Assembly: GCF_003977615.1 (NCBI RefSeq) | Contig: NZ_RYZR01000003.1 | Coordinates: 62,001-126,000 of the forward strand | Source of the DNA: Dyella dinghuensis | Lineage (GTDB): Bacteria; Pseudomonadota; Gammaproteobacteria; Xanthomonadales; Rhodanobacteraceae | DNA length: 64,000 bases | Reading direction: 5' to 3' | Shown here: positions 9,780-19,446 of the stretch, piece after piece | Position numbering within the stretch: the first letter of the stretch is position 1 | Layout: the number at the start of each line of letters is the position of its first letter | Translations under genes and position numbers: made by a program | The notes under the pieces: generated by a model | What the model was told of the DNA's origin: nothing | What the model saw: only the letters and a program-made list of their open reading frames with translations | Databases searched by the model: none

Positions 9780-11283
9780 TAAGAGGCGCCAGATTGTCCG
9801 CCTATTTGCATGGGCTGTATTCGTCCTATCGTTTACCAATGCACTCTATTTTGTCTTGCGCACGACAAACCCGGTGATCAGCTCGGATGCCTGGTACTTT
9901 CTCGACGTGTTTGTTCGTAAAGCACTCAATGGGACGCTGACTTTTGCTGATTTTTTTGTTAGGCGAAGAGGCCTCGATCATGCGCAGCCCATGTTTAAGG
10001 CAATTTTGTGGGCTGAGCTACGCTATTTTGACTTAGATTTCTCGCTCGAGGCCATCGTGGGGGTGCTTGCGGCTGCACTATGTGCGTTGATGATTCGCTT
10101 TTTCTTGATGCCGAAATCGGGTGCCGGGCCAACACATGCTTACAACGAACTTGCTTGGGCATCTATCTGCGCGGTCATTTTTTCGTTGAATGCAACGGAA
10201 ATATGGACGTGGTCGTTGGTAACGATGGAGTATTTAACCTTAGTCCCGATACTTGTCTTCTGGGGGGTTCTCTGGCACGCCTTAAACCACAAGCGCTATG
10301 TGCTTTTGGGAGGAGTAACACTCTGGCTAGGTGCTGTCGATGACGATAGTGCAGTGATTACGGTGGTCGCGGGACTGATGGCGTTGGGGATACTGCTGCT
10401 CGTTGACCATCGACGGCGCGACCGGGGTGTCTGGACACTACTTCTAGTCGTGGTTTTATCCATGGTCGTGATACGAACGTGTTATATGTTTGCCCCATTG
10501 GTCCGTGGCATACCGAAGTTTCCACTGCCTCATTATTTAGGTTTATTGGTCGATCATTTGCATGCGGGCGACGTATGGTCATGGTTTGCGACACCGTTGG
10601 TGCAATCCATGGTGATGTCCAGTCATTTCAAGATGCTGGTTGATGCATCGTGGACGGGAATGGAAGTGACCATTGCTCTGGCTCTAGTGGCCGCACACGG
10701 ATGGTTTTGGTGGAAGGCGGCGAGAGCCCCTTACAACTTGCCAATATTCATCTCCGTCTGTCTCATGCTTCTCTATTACGGGTGGCTCGGCGGCATTCTC
10801 GTTTTTCGCGTAACCACCTATGGTGACCATTACCTAGAACAGGGCCGATACGTTCTTCGATATCAACTCAATTTGTTCGCGCTTTTAATGATGATGGCTG
10901 GAGTTTGTCAGCGAAAAGATCGGCCAAAGTTAGAGCGCAACTCCATTCGACGCTGGGTGCCAGCGTGCGGCTGCGTTACGCTCTTACTACTCCAGATTCC
11001 ACTCTCTACGGAGGCGTGGCGTTCAAGGCCTTATATCCTGGCGTATTACCACCGTGCCGCTGTTCAATTAAGGCAACTAGCAAAGGATCCCGAGGAAACG
11101 GCCGGGTGCCCTCCAGATCTGGATGTATGTGCTGAACCGCTGGCATTGCGAAAGCAATCTTTAGCACTTTTGGGCGATCATCATTTGAATGTTTTTTCTC
11201 AACGCGTGCAGCATTGGCACTCTTTTTTGCCAAAGGGGAACGAAAGCGCTGAGTTTGACTCAACAGGAGTGCATATCCGTTAG
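9769..11283 (+). CDS. Polytopic membrane protein, GT-C glycosyltransferase-like
   Basis: I place the start at GTG 9769, preceded by AAGGG, rather than at an ATG 99 bases upstream that reads through the antitoxin remnant. The 504 residues carry about ten hydrophobic helices, with an early extracytoplasmic loop (ISSDAWYFLDVF) and a soluble C-terminal tail of about 90 residues. An acidic loop after the first helix is the layout of GT-C enzymes that use lipid-linked sugars, but no diagnostic motif is certain. Function therefore stays open. Confidence 0.6.
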   Translation: MLADKRRQIVRLFAWAVFVLSFTNALYFVLRTTNPVISSDAWYFLDVFVRKALNGTLTFADFFVRRRGLDHAQPMFKAILWAELRYFDLDFSLEAIVGVLAAALCALMIRFFLMPKSGAGPTHAYNELAWASICAVIFSLNATEIWTWSLVTMEYLTLVPILVFWGVLWHALNHKRYVLLGGVTLWLGAVDDDSAVITVVAGLMALGILLLVDHRRRDRGVWTLLLVVVLSMVVIRTCYMFAPLVRGIPKFPLPHYLGLLVDHLHAGDVWSWFATPLVQSMVMSSHFKMLVDASWTGMEVTIALALVAAHGWFWWKAARAPYNLPIFISVCLMLLYYGWLGGILVFRVTTYGDHYLEQGRYVLRYQLNLFALLMMMAGVCQRKDRPKLERNSIRRWVPACGCVTLLLLQIPLSTEAWRSRPYILAYYHRAAVQLRQLAKDPEETAGCPPDLDVCAEPLALRKQSLALLGDHHLNVFSQRVQHWHSFLPKGNESAEFDSTGVHIR

Positions 11284-11861
11284 TCCGTCAATATGAAGCT
11301 GTGGGCGCTTGTCCGATTGGGCCGTCGTTCTTATTCACTGAGCATTGGGAAGCGTCCGCCGCTGGTTCGGCAACGCGTTTGTGCTCGAAAAGGTGCGTGG
11401 GCGCTTGAGCGGCGGCTCATTACTCCGAGACTTTTCACATTGCAAAACCATTCGGGTGACACAACCTAGATCTGGTCTGCATGGTAGGTCGTACCCGAAC
11501 AAGGGGCGAGCAACGTCGATTTCTTAGCTGACGTTCCTGATCTCATCTTTGAAAATGATTGGCCGAGATCGGCGGTGAAAATCATCAGCCGGGCTTCACC
11601 CCGGCTGATGCCATTCATCACTAGAGGATATTCGCATGCTTGTGCTGAACTCGGTAATCGAACAGCAAAGTCCGCGTGATCTGGTGCGTTTGGTTAGTGC
11701 TTATCGCTGTCGTGCGAGGAACTGCGTGGTCGTGGTAGTGAATTGGAATTCCAGTGCAAGCGTCCAACGCTAATTCGACGCACAGCCAGTCCGACTCACA
11801 ACGACAGTTTAACGTGGTTAGAAAGGTATCCCAGGCATCGACGATAGTACCCGTAGGGCCT
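11284..11861. other. Gene-poor stretch
   Basis: Nearly 600 bases with no frame I can defend. A 44-codon frame from ATG 11637 has no recognisable product. The only structural element seen is the hairpin at 11583-11610. Confidence 0.4.
11583..11610 (-). terminator. Hairpin terminator candidate
   Basis: Perfect 11-bp stem CATCAGCCGGG / CCCGGCTGATG with a 6-nt loop. Read on the minus strand it is followed by ATTTTC, so it probably ends transcription from the small minus-strand gene at 11862-12113. Confidence 0.55.
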
Positions 11862-12113
11862 TCACGAAGGCGCGCGAGGAGCAGTCGACGTCCACCGCCA
11901 GATTCGCACGGCTTGGAAGGCGAAAATTCCCATGCTCGCCAAAACGATCACCAACGCGACGAGCCAAGGAATATCCACGGACGAAGACGATGCCCCAAGT
12001 CGAGGGAAAGCATCGGAAAATCCGGAAAGCCCCATCGCAATTGGGATTGCGATGATTCCTGGGACCAAGCACCGGGCCAGAAGCCGCAGGCAAATTTTGT
12101 CAACGTTGGACAT
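11862..12113 (-). CDS. Small two-helix membrane protein
   Basis: An 83-residue frame with two clear hydrophobic helices (LVPGIIAIPIAMGLSGF and IPWLVALVIVLASMGIFAFQ) separated by a short loop, and a basic C-terminus. The ATG at 12113 follows GGGG at 8 bases. Overlapping frames on the other strand are rich in Arg, Ser and Pro and look like shadows. Function unknown. Confidence 0.45.
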   Translation of the reverse strand: MSNVDKICLRLLARCLVPGIIAIPIAMGLSGFSDAFPRLGASSSSVDIPWLVALVIVLASMGIFAFQAVRIWRWTSTAPRAPS

Positions 12114-12366
12114 ACAAACCCCATGGCGCACACCGGATCACCGTCCCCGACCATCCGTGGTGGAGACGGTCGCTCACACGATAAGAATTAGTGGTCTCAC
12201 TTTTTGAGACCGAACGGGAGAACCCTCCATGAAAAAAGGGTAAGCCTTTCGATATCGCCGCTCCAGCCCAATTCAAGGTTGCCTGGAAGGCGTCGATAGA
12301 ACTCGAAGACGACAGGCGACGCCACCGACCGACGGAATGCGTTGCGCCAACGCCAAGGAGCCTCTG

Positions 12367-13188
12367 ATGTCGCACACGGGATCGCATCAACTTACCCATC
12401 AGCCGCCAATGCTAATTCCGTCAACGCGCCTTCAACGGACTGTTCAGATATTTACCGCGGTGACGCTCTTCTTCGCGATGATGACACCGGTGACTTATTT
12501 TATCGGTCGCGCTTATCACGATGGTTGGTATGACTACCTCCATCTCGACCAGGGGATGTTTCCCTTGGACACGTCCGGCATGCTGATCGATGGTATAGAG
12601 GCATGGGGTGACACGGTGGGGTTGCTCGCAAACGCCGTCGGCAAAATGCTTAGGGTCCATTGGCTCTGGTTGATTTTTCTGATGGCAAGCGGGGGACTGA
12701 TCTGGTCAGCGTTTGCATACTTTTTCGAACGGTTAGGAAACAAACGCGCTAAGCAGAAAGTCGAACCCACGGGACATGTGGAGAGTCAACGACGGAGACC
12801 GCTCGCCGCGGTGTTTTTAAGGCTCCTAGTGATTTTTCTAATCTTTTGTTTCGTCTACGAGCTGATCTTTGGATTGACACTCGCGTTTGCTCTGTTGACG
12901 GTGCCCTTTTTTCGGTTGGGAGCACATGAGGCAAGAATTGCGGCCGACAACAACTTCAAGAACGCGCCAGTAGTTACTGTGAAGCTGCCCAACGGCGATC
13001 TCTCCGAGCAAAGAGAGATCGGTTGTGGCCCACAGTTCTGTGCACTATGGGGAAGCGGCTACGCGAGCACTGTTCCGTTGTCGGCAATCACGTGGGTGGA
13101 GTCATCTCCTCCTGGTAATCCCTTGGCAATCATGGCCCAGAATAAATCTGACGGGCTTGCTACTCCTGCGGCGGGCTCTTCGCGATAG
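12367..13188 (+). CDS. Membrane protein of unknown function
   Basis: The ATG at 12367 follows AAGGAG at good spacing, so I prefer it to an in-frame start 30 bases upstream. The 273-residue product has three to four hydrophobic helices (near residues 22-45, 95-120 and 150-185) and a C-terminal soluble domain containing GCGPQFCALWGSGYAS and a low-complexity tail. The two cysteines could form a disulfide if the domain is periplasmic. No family was recognised. It lies 50 bases upstream of the HNH-type gene in the same direction. Confidence 0.6.
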   Translation: MSHTGSHQLTHQPPMLIPSTRLQRTVQIFTAVTLFFAMMTPVTYFIGRAYHDGWYDYLHLDQGMFPLDTSGMLIDGIEAWGDTVGLLANAVGKMLRVHWLWLIFLMASGGLIWSAFAYFFERLGNKRAKQKVEPTGHVESQRRRPLAAVFLRLLVIFLIFCFVYELIFGLTLAFALLTVPFFRLGAHEARIAADNNFKNAPVVTVKLPNGDLSEQREIGCGPQFCALWGSGYASTVPLSAITWVESSPPGNPLAIMAQNKSDGLATPAAGSSR

Positions 13189-13238
13189 CCACCCACGGGG
13201 CTGCGGTATAAACCCAACTTCCACAGCGAGATTCCACG

Positions 13239-14228
13239 ATGAATTTTTCCGCAGAAGAGCTTCAAAGTCTGGCCTTCTATCAGAACACTTATGAACAAAT
13301 AGGATTCTGGTGGATGAGGAAAGGTTACAGTGAACGTCTGGGTGAAAAAGACGTACGTGTTTGTCGGTTTTGCAGCAAGATGAAACCTGAGGTTTCTTTC
13401 AGCAAGAAGGCACACGTCGTCCCTCAGTCTTTAGGCAATAGAGGTCTGATCAGCTACTACGAGTGCGACACATGCAACGAGATATTTGGTGGTGGAATTG
13501 AAAACGATCTTGGCAACTGGACGAAGCCGGCCCGCACGATGTTGCGTGTTCACGGTCAAAACGGCATTCCCAAGTTAGTCGGGAAGGGGCAATCAGGCTG
13601 GCGGATAGAGGGAGGAGCAAAGGGAGGTCTAGCGATCTCCGCGCATCAAGACCATATGCCGCATACGGTGGATGAGGAAAAGAAAGCAATTACATTCGAT
13701 TTGCCACGTGACCCCTACACCCCGGCTGCTGTCATGAAAGCATTCGTCCGGATCGGACTAACCATGATGCCCGCGCCCGAACTTGCGAACTTCGACGACC
13801 TCATGCAGTGGATAAAGAATCCCGATCACAGCGTCCGAACAATTGGAGGGAGCACGATTTATCAAACCATGCATCCCGGACCGTTGCCAAACGATCAAGT
13901 ACAGGCGAGTCTGCTACGGCGGGCGAAGGAAGAGGCACCTTTTCCATACATGTTTTTGGTTCTATCGTTTGCAAACCAGGCCTATCAGATACCGCTAACC
14001 TCACGTGATCACGACGCCCATCTGCAAGGGTTGAACATTACGATGCCCCTTTTTCCCACTAGCACGCCGCTGGATCGCAATACGTATGGACATCCCAGAA
14101 CGACACCCATCGATCTCTCCACGACTACAGAAGTGCGCGACGAAAAGATGAAAATTGTCATGCGCTATGACCATGTGGAAGATATGCAATCGACCAAGGG
14201 CGACGTTGGAGAAAGCAACAATGGCTAA
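13239..14228 (+). CDS. HNH-endonuclease-like protein
   Basis: A 329-residue protein with a zinc-dependent HNH-type core near the N-terminus: CRFC (C42, C45), then KKAHVVPQSLGN (H59, N67), then ECDTCN (C76, C79, N80). This spacing matches HNH/treble-clef nucleases that read 'CxxC...aHvipeslGN...CxxCN'. The C-terminal 240 residues are unrecognised. Its stop codon overlaps the start of the next gene, a four-repeat protein, so the two are probably made together. A DNA-cleaving defence or toxin role is plausible but inferred. Confidence 0.6.
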   Translation: MNFSAEELQSLAFYQNTYEQIGFWWMRKGYSERLGEKDVRVCRFCSKMKPEVSFSKKAHVVPQSLGNRGLISYYECDTCNEIFGGGIENDLGNWTKPARTMLRVHGQNGIPKLVGKGQSGWRIEGGAKGGLAISAHQDHMPHTVDEEKKAITFDLPRDPYTPAAVMKAFVRIGLTMMPAPELANFDDLMQWIKNPDHSVRTIGGSTIYQTMHPGPLPNDQVQASLLRRAKEEAPFPYMFLVLSFANQAYQIPLTSRDHDAHLQGLNITMPLFPTSTPLDRNTYGHPRTTPIDLSTTTEVRDEKMKIVMRYDHVEDMQSTKGDVGESNNG

Positions 14229-14502
14229 TGAACTCTGCCCAGCACGTGGACATCCCGGAGGAAGTTCGTCCGTTCCACATTATTCAATCCGTGGCACAGA
14301 TGTCTGCCCGGCTCGTGGGCATGTTGAGGGAAGCTCATCGGTGCCGCATTACCAAATACGTGGCAATGAGCTTTGCCCGGCGCGCGGCCACTCAGCGGGG
14401 AGTTCCTCTATTCCACACTATGTCATTCGTGGCACGGACGTTTGTCCGGCTCGCGGACACCCGGGTGGCAGCTCATCGGTGCCGTGGTACACGTTGTGCT
14501 AG
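14221..14502 (+). CDS. Small protein of four 23-residue CPARGH repeats
   Basis: The ATG at 14221 overlaps the stop of the HNH-type gene. The 93-residue product is almost wholly four tandem units of 23 residues (the last shortened to 19), each beginning CPARGH and containing GSSS[VI]P[HW]Y, mostly followed by xIRG. Each unit offers one Cys and one or two His, and alternating residues suggest a beta hairpin per repeat. A closed four-bladed fold, as in 4-fold beta-flower proteins, or metal binding is possible. I do not recognise the family; partnership with the HNH protein is inferred from coupling. Confidence 0.65.
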   Translation: MANELCPARGHPGGSSSVPHYSIRGTDVCPARGHVEGSSSVPHYQIRGNELCPARGHSAGSSSIPHYVIRGTDVCPARGHPGGSSSVPWYTLC

Positions 14503-14781
14503 CGTGCACACACCTAGCTACTCATAAAGCGGACGCCGACGGCGCCGCATTAACTCAAGCGTTAGACAACAAGATGCGACCGCACGGAATTGAATGCATT
14601 GAGTTAGCAATAGCACCTCAGCCTGATCAAAGTGCATCACGCAGGATCAAATAAACCCGGTCGGGAGCCCCTGGTGACCACCGGCTTATCTCCATGGTGA
14701 GGAAGTACGCGTGGCGCTCGATACCTAGTCACGGCCCTCTAACACGTATATTGGACAAGTGCCTGCTCCCAGTCGGTCCGC

Positions 14782-15834
14782 TCATGCCGTGCTTTTAAAA
14801 GCCATCAAAGTCGGCCTGTAATGAGCCAGCTTGCTCGCTTCGATGACCAGTTGCTGCACACGTTCGGAATATCCGAGCAACGTTTCAAATGGGTCGGGCG
14901 TAAGTGAGAGATACTTCTCGTCATGCGGCGCGGGAGCCAGTCGAATCGTCTTAATAGTTCCTACCAAAGGAGCCGTCGCCTCTCTTAGTCGCAACATAGC
15001 TGCCGCAGGGTTGGCCGCCAACGGCTGACGGTGCACCATCTGATTGCGAACATCACTGAGCTTGCGTAGCCATTGGGGCAATTCTTTTGTGCCCCAGGCT
15101 GACGTTAATAATTTCGTGAGCGGCTCTGCAGCGTGGTGTTGGTTGGCTTCCTTCTTTAGCCACGCTTCCAGGCGAATCATATCGTCTAGGGATTCTTTAG
15201 CACCTACGTGCAGCGCTGCAATGCGAACCAGATGATCTCGAGCACTGCACAGCTCGGATGCCAGAGAGTGGAAGGCTACGTACAAATCCAACAGCGGCAC
15301 GTTTTTAAAACCGACCGTGACCTCCTTCTTGCGCAGCAAGGCCTCGATCAACTGAGCATGATGACACTTAGCCACGTCACGCAGACGCACACCCGCAGCT
15401 TGCATCGACACAGAGACATACCTTGCGGCATCCGCATAGGTATCGTTCTTGTCTAAATGCGCTCCAGTCGAAATAGCTGCCCACGTATCGGCACCGCTGA
15501 GTCCATTGGTCATCAGGCTATCACGAGGACGCCAGATTTCCGTGGATGCAATGCCATCATCAATGATCTGATTGGTGCCGACTGTTTGAACGCCAAGGTT
15601 TTTTGTCGCTTCAGCCAAGGCATGGTTGGATGGAAGAACTGTATGTTCAACTTTACCGTCGTTCCAGACAGGAGCCAGGCCAAATTTACCGCCATCTAAC
15701 GGGAACGAGATTAGACCGCCGGTACAATACGTAACAGACCTATATGCGGCGGCGCCATGAGAAACATCGGACACATCCACGGCATGATTTTGTTGTGACT
15801 CCATCCGGATCGATCTCCTAAGCAGATTTAGCAT
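14782..15834 (-). CDS. Protein of unknown function with HEPN-like RNxxxH motif
   Basis: A 350-residue soluble, mostly helical protein. Near residue 265 it has KLSDVRNQMVHRQP, close to the RxxxxH motif of HEPN domains (Cthe_2314-type proteins have similar D-R-N-H patterns). HEPN proteins are often RNases in conflict systems, but this is a motif-level match only. Start is uncertain: ATG 15834 has a G-run 15 bases upstream, while the internal ATG at 15804 has AGGAG 10 bases upstream. It is monocistronic as far as can be seen. Confidence 0.6.
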   Translation of the reverse strand: MLNLLRRSIRMESQQNHAVDVSDVSHGAAAYRSVTYCTGGLISFPLDGGKFGLAPVWNDGKVEHTVLPSNHALAEATKNLGVQTVGTNQIIDDGIASTEIWRPRDSLMTNGLSGADTWAAISTGAHLDKNDTYADAARYVSVSMQAAGVRLRDVAKCHHAQLIEALLRKKEVTVGFKNVPLLDLYVAFHSLASELCSARDHLVRIAALHVGAKESLDDMIRLEAWLKKEANQHHAAEPLTKLLTSAWGTKELPQWLRKLSDVRNQMVHRQPLAANPAAAMLRLREATAPLVGTIKTIRLAPAPHDEKYLSLTPDPFETLLGYSERVQQLVIEASKLAHYRPTLMAFKSTA

Positions 15835-15873
15835 GCCGGTTATTTTTCCCCCTTAGGCGACATCACCGGCATG
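15832..15873. promoter_or_regulatory. Spaced 9-bp inverted repeat at the start of the HEPN-like gene
   Basis: CATGCCGGT (15832-15840) and ACCGGCATG (15865-15873) are perfect inverted arms 24 bases apart, one covering the upstream ATG. It could be a repressor site or an mRNA hairpin that hides that start. Confidence 0.3.
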
Positions 15874-15981
15874 AGGCTCGCCGGACAATACCGCGCCGAC
15901 GAAGCCTTACAGGATGGATGACAAAGTTAGCCCGCTCTCACTAGTACCGTGGGCCAAATGGAGGGGTATGACCCGCTTAAA

Positions 15982-17607
15982 CTACCAATTGGAATCATTG
16001 GTGGATGGTGTTTCCTTTGATTTAGCAGTTGCGTGAGGTTTTGCGTGTTGCTCAGATCGCGCTGATGCCGTTGTGCTAGAGGGTGTATTCATGGCGATCT
16101 GTTTACGGAGCTCCATGCTTCCAGGAGTGAAGGATGCGTCCATATGAACATTGTCTTCCACGATATGTCCATACGAGAGGTTGGGGGTTACGCGATCGAT
16201 CTGCACACTGCAGCATGGTGTTTCCATGGGACCTAGCGATTGACCCGACTGCGGATCAACGATCGGCTTACCAAGGTTGACTGCCTGATAGGTAGCGCCT
16301 TCTTGAACTGCATCACCGCCCTGGTTGATGACGACGTTGCGGCCCTGAAGCTGCAATACCGAAAGTGGGTACGTGCTTTGCAAAATTGACGTGATGATGC
16401 TGCGGTCCATTGCGTCCATCATGTCAGAGGCTAGCTTGTTGCCATCCACCGAGACGCCCATGGTCGTGGGTTCTGTGGAAGGAAAGGCATAGTTGAACGA
16501 CTGCGACATGACCAATTGACCCGTTGCAGCATTGACCACGCGGAACGACACCTCGCCGCCGCCGGAATAACTCACCAGCGTGCGATTTGCCATACGCAAA
16601 GCTTGCTCGTGCCGCACATATTCAAACCGATTGATGGTCGGAATGACGATCAAATCGGTCGCTAATTGCTGACCCAGCCTTGCGGTATCGGAGGGCGTTG
16701 CGTTACCCGACTGGATGAGGCCGATTTCTTGATTAATCTGCGCATCCGCCGTGCGATCCAGGACCGTAAAACGATGGGTCTGGGTCAGTGCTTCGGCAAT
16801 CTTGGATTGAATGTCCGACGCAATGGAGTCGGCCGGGATGGTGTTATCGCCAACCTGGAACGTGGCGCCTTGGACTTGCGGTTGGGCCACGACCACGCGG
16901 GTCAATTTGGCGCTCGCAGCTTCACGGTAGGTGGCGACATCGGCACCAATGCGAACTTCCCATTGCGAGGCATATTCGGTGTGCTTCCCTTGATAGTCCA
17001 CCTGCGCCGCGCCTTGGTGTTGATCCCAGGAACCTTTAACGCCCTCGGCTACATTCGCCGACGCATCGCCTCCTGATGCATTAGCGCTAGCAGAGGCATC
17101 CACATTGCCCTTATTCCAGCTTGCCCCCTGGTTGGCTTTGAGGCTTTCTTCGTCCGTGCTGGTCGGTGTGTTGACTTGTTTCTGCGACAGCAACTGGAAA
17201 TGCGAGACAGCACCCGAGGTCGCACTGGCGACCCAATTGGCATAGGCCGATGAAGAGACATCCGCGCTTTGACCGCCGGATGAAGCGCTTACACCCGTCG
17301 CAAATTGGGCGGTGCCCCCACTGACTTGCTTACCGTTGACCTCTTCAATGGCCATCCGAATGGCGTTGTCGACTGCCGCTTCCAGGGTAGGGCCTGTCGC
17401 AGTCACTTCGACATGCTGTGTGGTCACGCCGCCAAAGTCTGGATTAGTGCGGATCGGTTTGGGCGTCTGCGCAACGGCTTGGCTTGCCGCCACGGATGGC
17501 GTCGCAGCCGCAGTGGTGGAGGGAGCCGCATGCTGCTGGCAAGCGGCCAATGACACGGTGGCCAAAAGGCCACCGTAGATGAGTTTCAACCTATAAGAGG
17601 GGGTCAT
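15982..17607 (-). CDS. Outer-membrane lipoprotein, CsgG/FlgT-like
   Basis: The ATG at 17607 opens a signal peptide with lipobox LAAC near residue 23, so this 541-residue protein should be a lipoprotein. Residues 50-80 (VEVTATGPTLEAAVDNAIRMAIEEVNG) match the FlgT_N/CsgG-associated pattern, and the centre (SIASDIQSKIAEALTQTHRFTVLDR, then DLIVIPTINRFEY) is CsgG-like, the nucleotide-independent outer-membrane assembly fold. A Ser/Ala/Gly-rich segment interrupts the two. It is last in a four-gene minus-strand operon of exported proteins. No curli subunit genes are present, so the secreted substrate is unknown. Confidence 0.65.
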   Translation of the reverse strand: MTPSYRLKLIYGGLLATVSLAACQQHAAPSTTAAATPSVAASQAVAQTPKPIRTNPDFGGVTTQHVEVTATGPTLEAAVDNAIRMAIEEVNGKQVSGGTAQFATGVSASSGGQSADVSSSAYANWVASATSGAVSHFQLLSQKQVNTPTSTDEESLKANQGASWNKGNVDASASANASGGDASANVAEGVKGSWDQHQGAAQVDYQGKHTEYASQWEVRIGADVATYREAASAKLTRVVVAQPQVQGATFQVGDNTIPADSIASDIQSKIAEALTQTHRFTVLDRTADAQINQEIGLIQSGNATPSDTARLGQQLATDLIVIPTINRFEYVRHEQALRMANRTLVSYSGGGEVSFRVVNAATGQLVMSQSFNYAFPSTEPTTMGVSVDGNKLASDMMDAMDRSIITSILQSTYPLSVLQLQGRNVVINQGGDAVQEGATYQAVNLGKPIVDPQSGQSLGPMETPCCSVQIDRVTPNLSYGHIVEDNVHMDASFTPGSMELRKQIAMNTPSSTTASARSEQHAKPHATAKSKETPSTNDSNW

Positions 17608-17617
17608 CGCGCTAGCC

Positions 17618-18286
17618 TTATTCGAGCCCGCCCAGTGCCTGGGTCGCATCGGAGGGCACCTTGACGCCGTTGTTCTGGCTGATGGTCATCGTTTTGCGGA
17701 ATACGTCAAACAAGTTCTTGGAATAGGAGGGCGTCGACTTCGCGACAAAAGCGCCGGCCTTCAACTTGGTCATACCGCTGGTCAGGCCCGACAAGCCACT
17801 CATCGACCCCTTTGCAGTCGTAGTGAACTTCTCCGCCTGGACGATGACGTCATGCGTGCCGAGCACACCTTTGGCAAAGTGGGGCAGGCTTTGCGCGTAA
17901 TACTCTTTTTCTTCGGCCGTCAGCGTGGCCTGTTTGGCCTGCTGCGCGGTGATCTCATCGTTAGCTTTGCTGGAGATGTCCACGGTCTTTTCAAGTGTCT
18001 CCGTATCGAGGCTCGTGCTCTGCAGTGCTTTTTGCTGGTCATCGCACAGTTTGGCTTGATCCTTCAGGCCATAGGCCTGGGCCAAGAGTGATTGAGCGGC
18101 CAGCACTTCGCTCTGCGATGCCACGAAAGATTTGACGAGCGCATCTTGTGCGGCCAGTGCGTCGGTCGATGAACCGGAAGAGGTGCTGCTCAGCGACGTC
18201 GGAAGATGAAACTGTGCGCTTGCGGAGGTGGCTGCAAAAAGACCGACAGTGATGCTCGCGGCGAGAAAAAGTTTGGATGATTTCAT
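17618..18286 (-). CDS. Exported protein of unknown function
   Basis: A 222-residue protein with a cleavable signal ending near SASAQ, then largely helical sequence with heptad-like spacing that may form coiled coils. GGGG lies 8 bases before the ATG. It is third of four genes in an exported operon with CsgG/FlgT-like partners, 10 bases upstream of the lipoprotein gene. No family was recognised; a periplasmic adaptor role is possible. Confidence 0.6.
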   Translation of the reverse strand: MKSSKLFLAASITVGLFAATSASAQFHLPTSLSSTSSGSSTDALAAQDALVKSFVASQSEVLAAQSLLAQAYGLKDQAKLCDDQQKALQSTSLDTETLEKTVDISSKANDEITAQQAKQATLTAEEKEYYAQSLPHFAKGVLGTHDVIVQAEKFTTTAKGSMSGLSGLTSGMTKLKAGAFVAKSTPSYSKNLFDVFRKTMTISQNNGVKVPSDATQALGGLE

Positions 18287-18333
18287 GATGTGTCCCCTGT
18301 GATAGTGATTGGTTTACGCAACCTTGCGTGGAA

Positions 18334-19446
18334 TCAATGGATGCCTTTGTTGCTCAGCTCATCCACCATCTGATGGGCGGCTTGGCTGGCGGCTTCTTTG
18401 AGCGCGTTGGTGCGGGCAACGGATGCATCCGGACCCAACCCGGCGTATTGCACCGGCCCAATCGAGGCGAGCGTGCGCGCGAAGCGTCCTTGAACGTTGA
18501 ACACCTTGCCGGTGACGGTGACAAAGACGCGCATGTTGCCGCTGACGGGGTCGCGATCGGGCATGCCGACGTCTAACGTGCCCAGAGCGAAGTAACCGAT
18601 GCCTGCCCGCTGCACGCCTTGCGTGGTGTTGTACATCACCGTGGAGGGCAGGTCGTTGCCATGGCTGTATGCATCGCGAATGTTGGCGATGTTGACGAGG
18701 CCACCGCTTGCACCTTCAACTTGATCCGCTTCAACCACGTCGTAGCCAGCGTCCGAGAAGACACCTGTCATGGCAGTGTCAACCTCGCCGGCGTTAGTGA
18801 CGCTCCAATCCACCTTGTCGGCCTTACGGGTCACGCTGCCACCGGTAGTGGTCGCATCGCTCGTGTGCTGCTGCATGCTGTCGGTAGTGCTGACGTCGTG
18901 GGCCTGGACGGACTCGCCTTCATTGGTAGAGCGCGACATGCTGTTGTCGACGTCTGTACGCTTGTAGACCTTGTCGTCGAAGCTCTGCACACTGGACTGG
19001 TTACGTGCCAGGAATAGGAACGTCATGGTTCCACGGCCCGAAGCAGCGATATCGGATGCGGAAGCCGAGCCAGTGCCAAGGTCATTCATCAGTCGCGTGC
19101 TGTTGATGTCGGCACGGATCACGACACTATACGTCTTGGCTTGTTTGTCTTGGTTTTCGGTCAGGACGGTGGTGCCCAGGATGTAATCATCGATATGGGC
19201 AGTAATGCGATCGCGCTGTGCTTCAAAGATACGAGACTTCGCCGCATTGCTATCGGCGATATAGCGCTCCAAGGCATTGGCTTCGGCTTTCCTCAAGGCG
19301 TTTTGGCGCTCGGGGGCGCCCAACGACCAGCCCGTATACTCCACGTTGGCCATCCCCTTTTCGGAAACAGTTTGCGCGTGCACAGGAACGACCAGCGCGG
19401 CAACGCTGAAAGCCAGCGCGCCGATAAGCCACGGCTTCATCGACAT
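18334..19446 (-). CDS. Exported FlgT_N-like protein
   Basis: A 370-residue protein with a signal peptide ending near VHAQ. Residues 35-120 (NALRKAEANALERYIADSN ... ILGTTVL ... TYSVVIRADIN) match the FlgT_N/SHOCT-type pattern seen in flagellar T-ring proteins and CsgG-linked proteins. A Ser/Thr-rich linker follows, then a globular domain with repeated TLDVGMP and VFVTVTGKVF strands. The start overlaps the end of the preceding gene by 10 bases, so the operon is tightly coupled. The exact role is unknown. Confidence 0.6.
   Translation of the reverse strand: MSMKPWLIGALAFSVAALVVPVHAQTVSEKGMANVEYTGWSLGAPERQNALRKAEANALERYIADSNAAKSRIFEAQRDRITAHIDDYILGTTVLTENQDKQAKTYSVVIRADINSTRLMNDLGTGSASASDIAASGRGTMTFLFLARNQSSVQSFDDKVYKRTDVDNSMSRSTNEGESVQAHDVSTTDSMQQHTSDATTTGGSVTRKADKVDWSVTNAGEVDTAMTGVFSDAGYDVVEADQVEGASGGLVNIANIRDAYSHGNDLPSTVMYNTTQGVQRAGIGYFALGTLDVGMPDRDPVSGNMRVFVTVTGKVFNVQGRFARTLASIGPVQYAGLGPDASVARTNALKEAASQAAHQMVDELSNKGIH

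Noticed and set aside
11754-12191. Plus-strand frame of 145 codons
   Set aside because: Arg/Ser/Pro-rich and antisense to the two-helix membrane protein, which is more protein-like.
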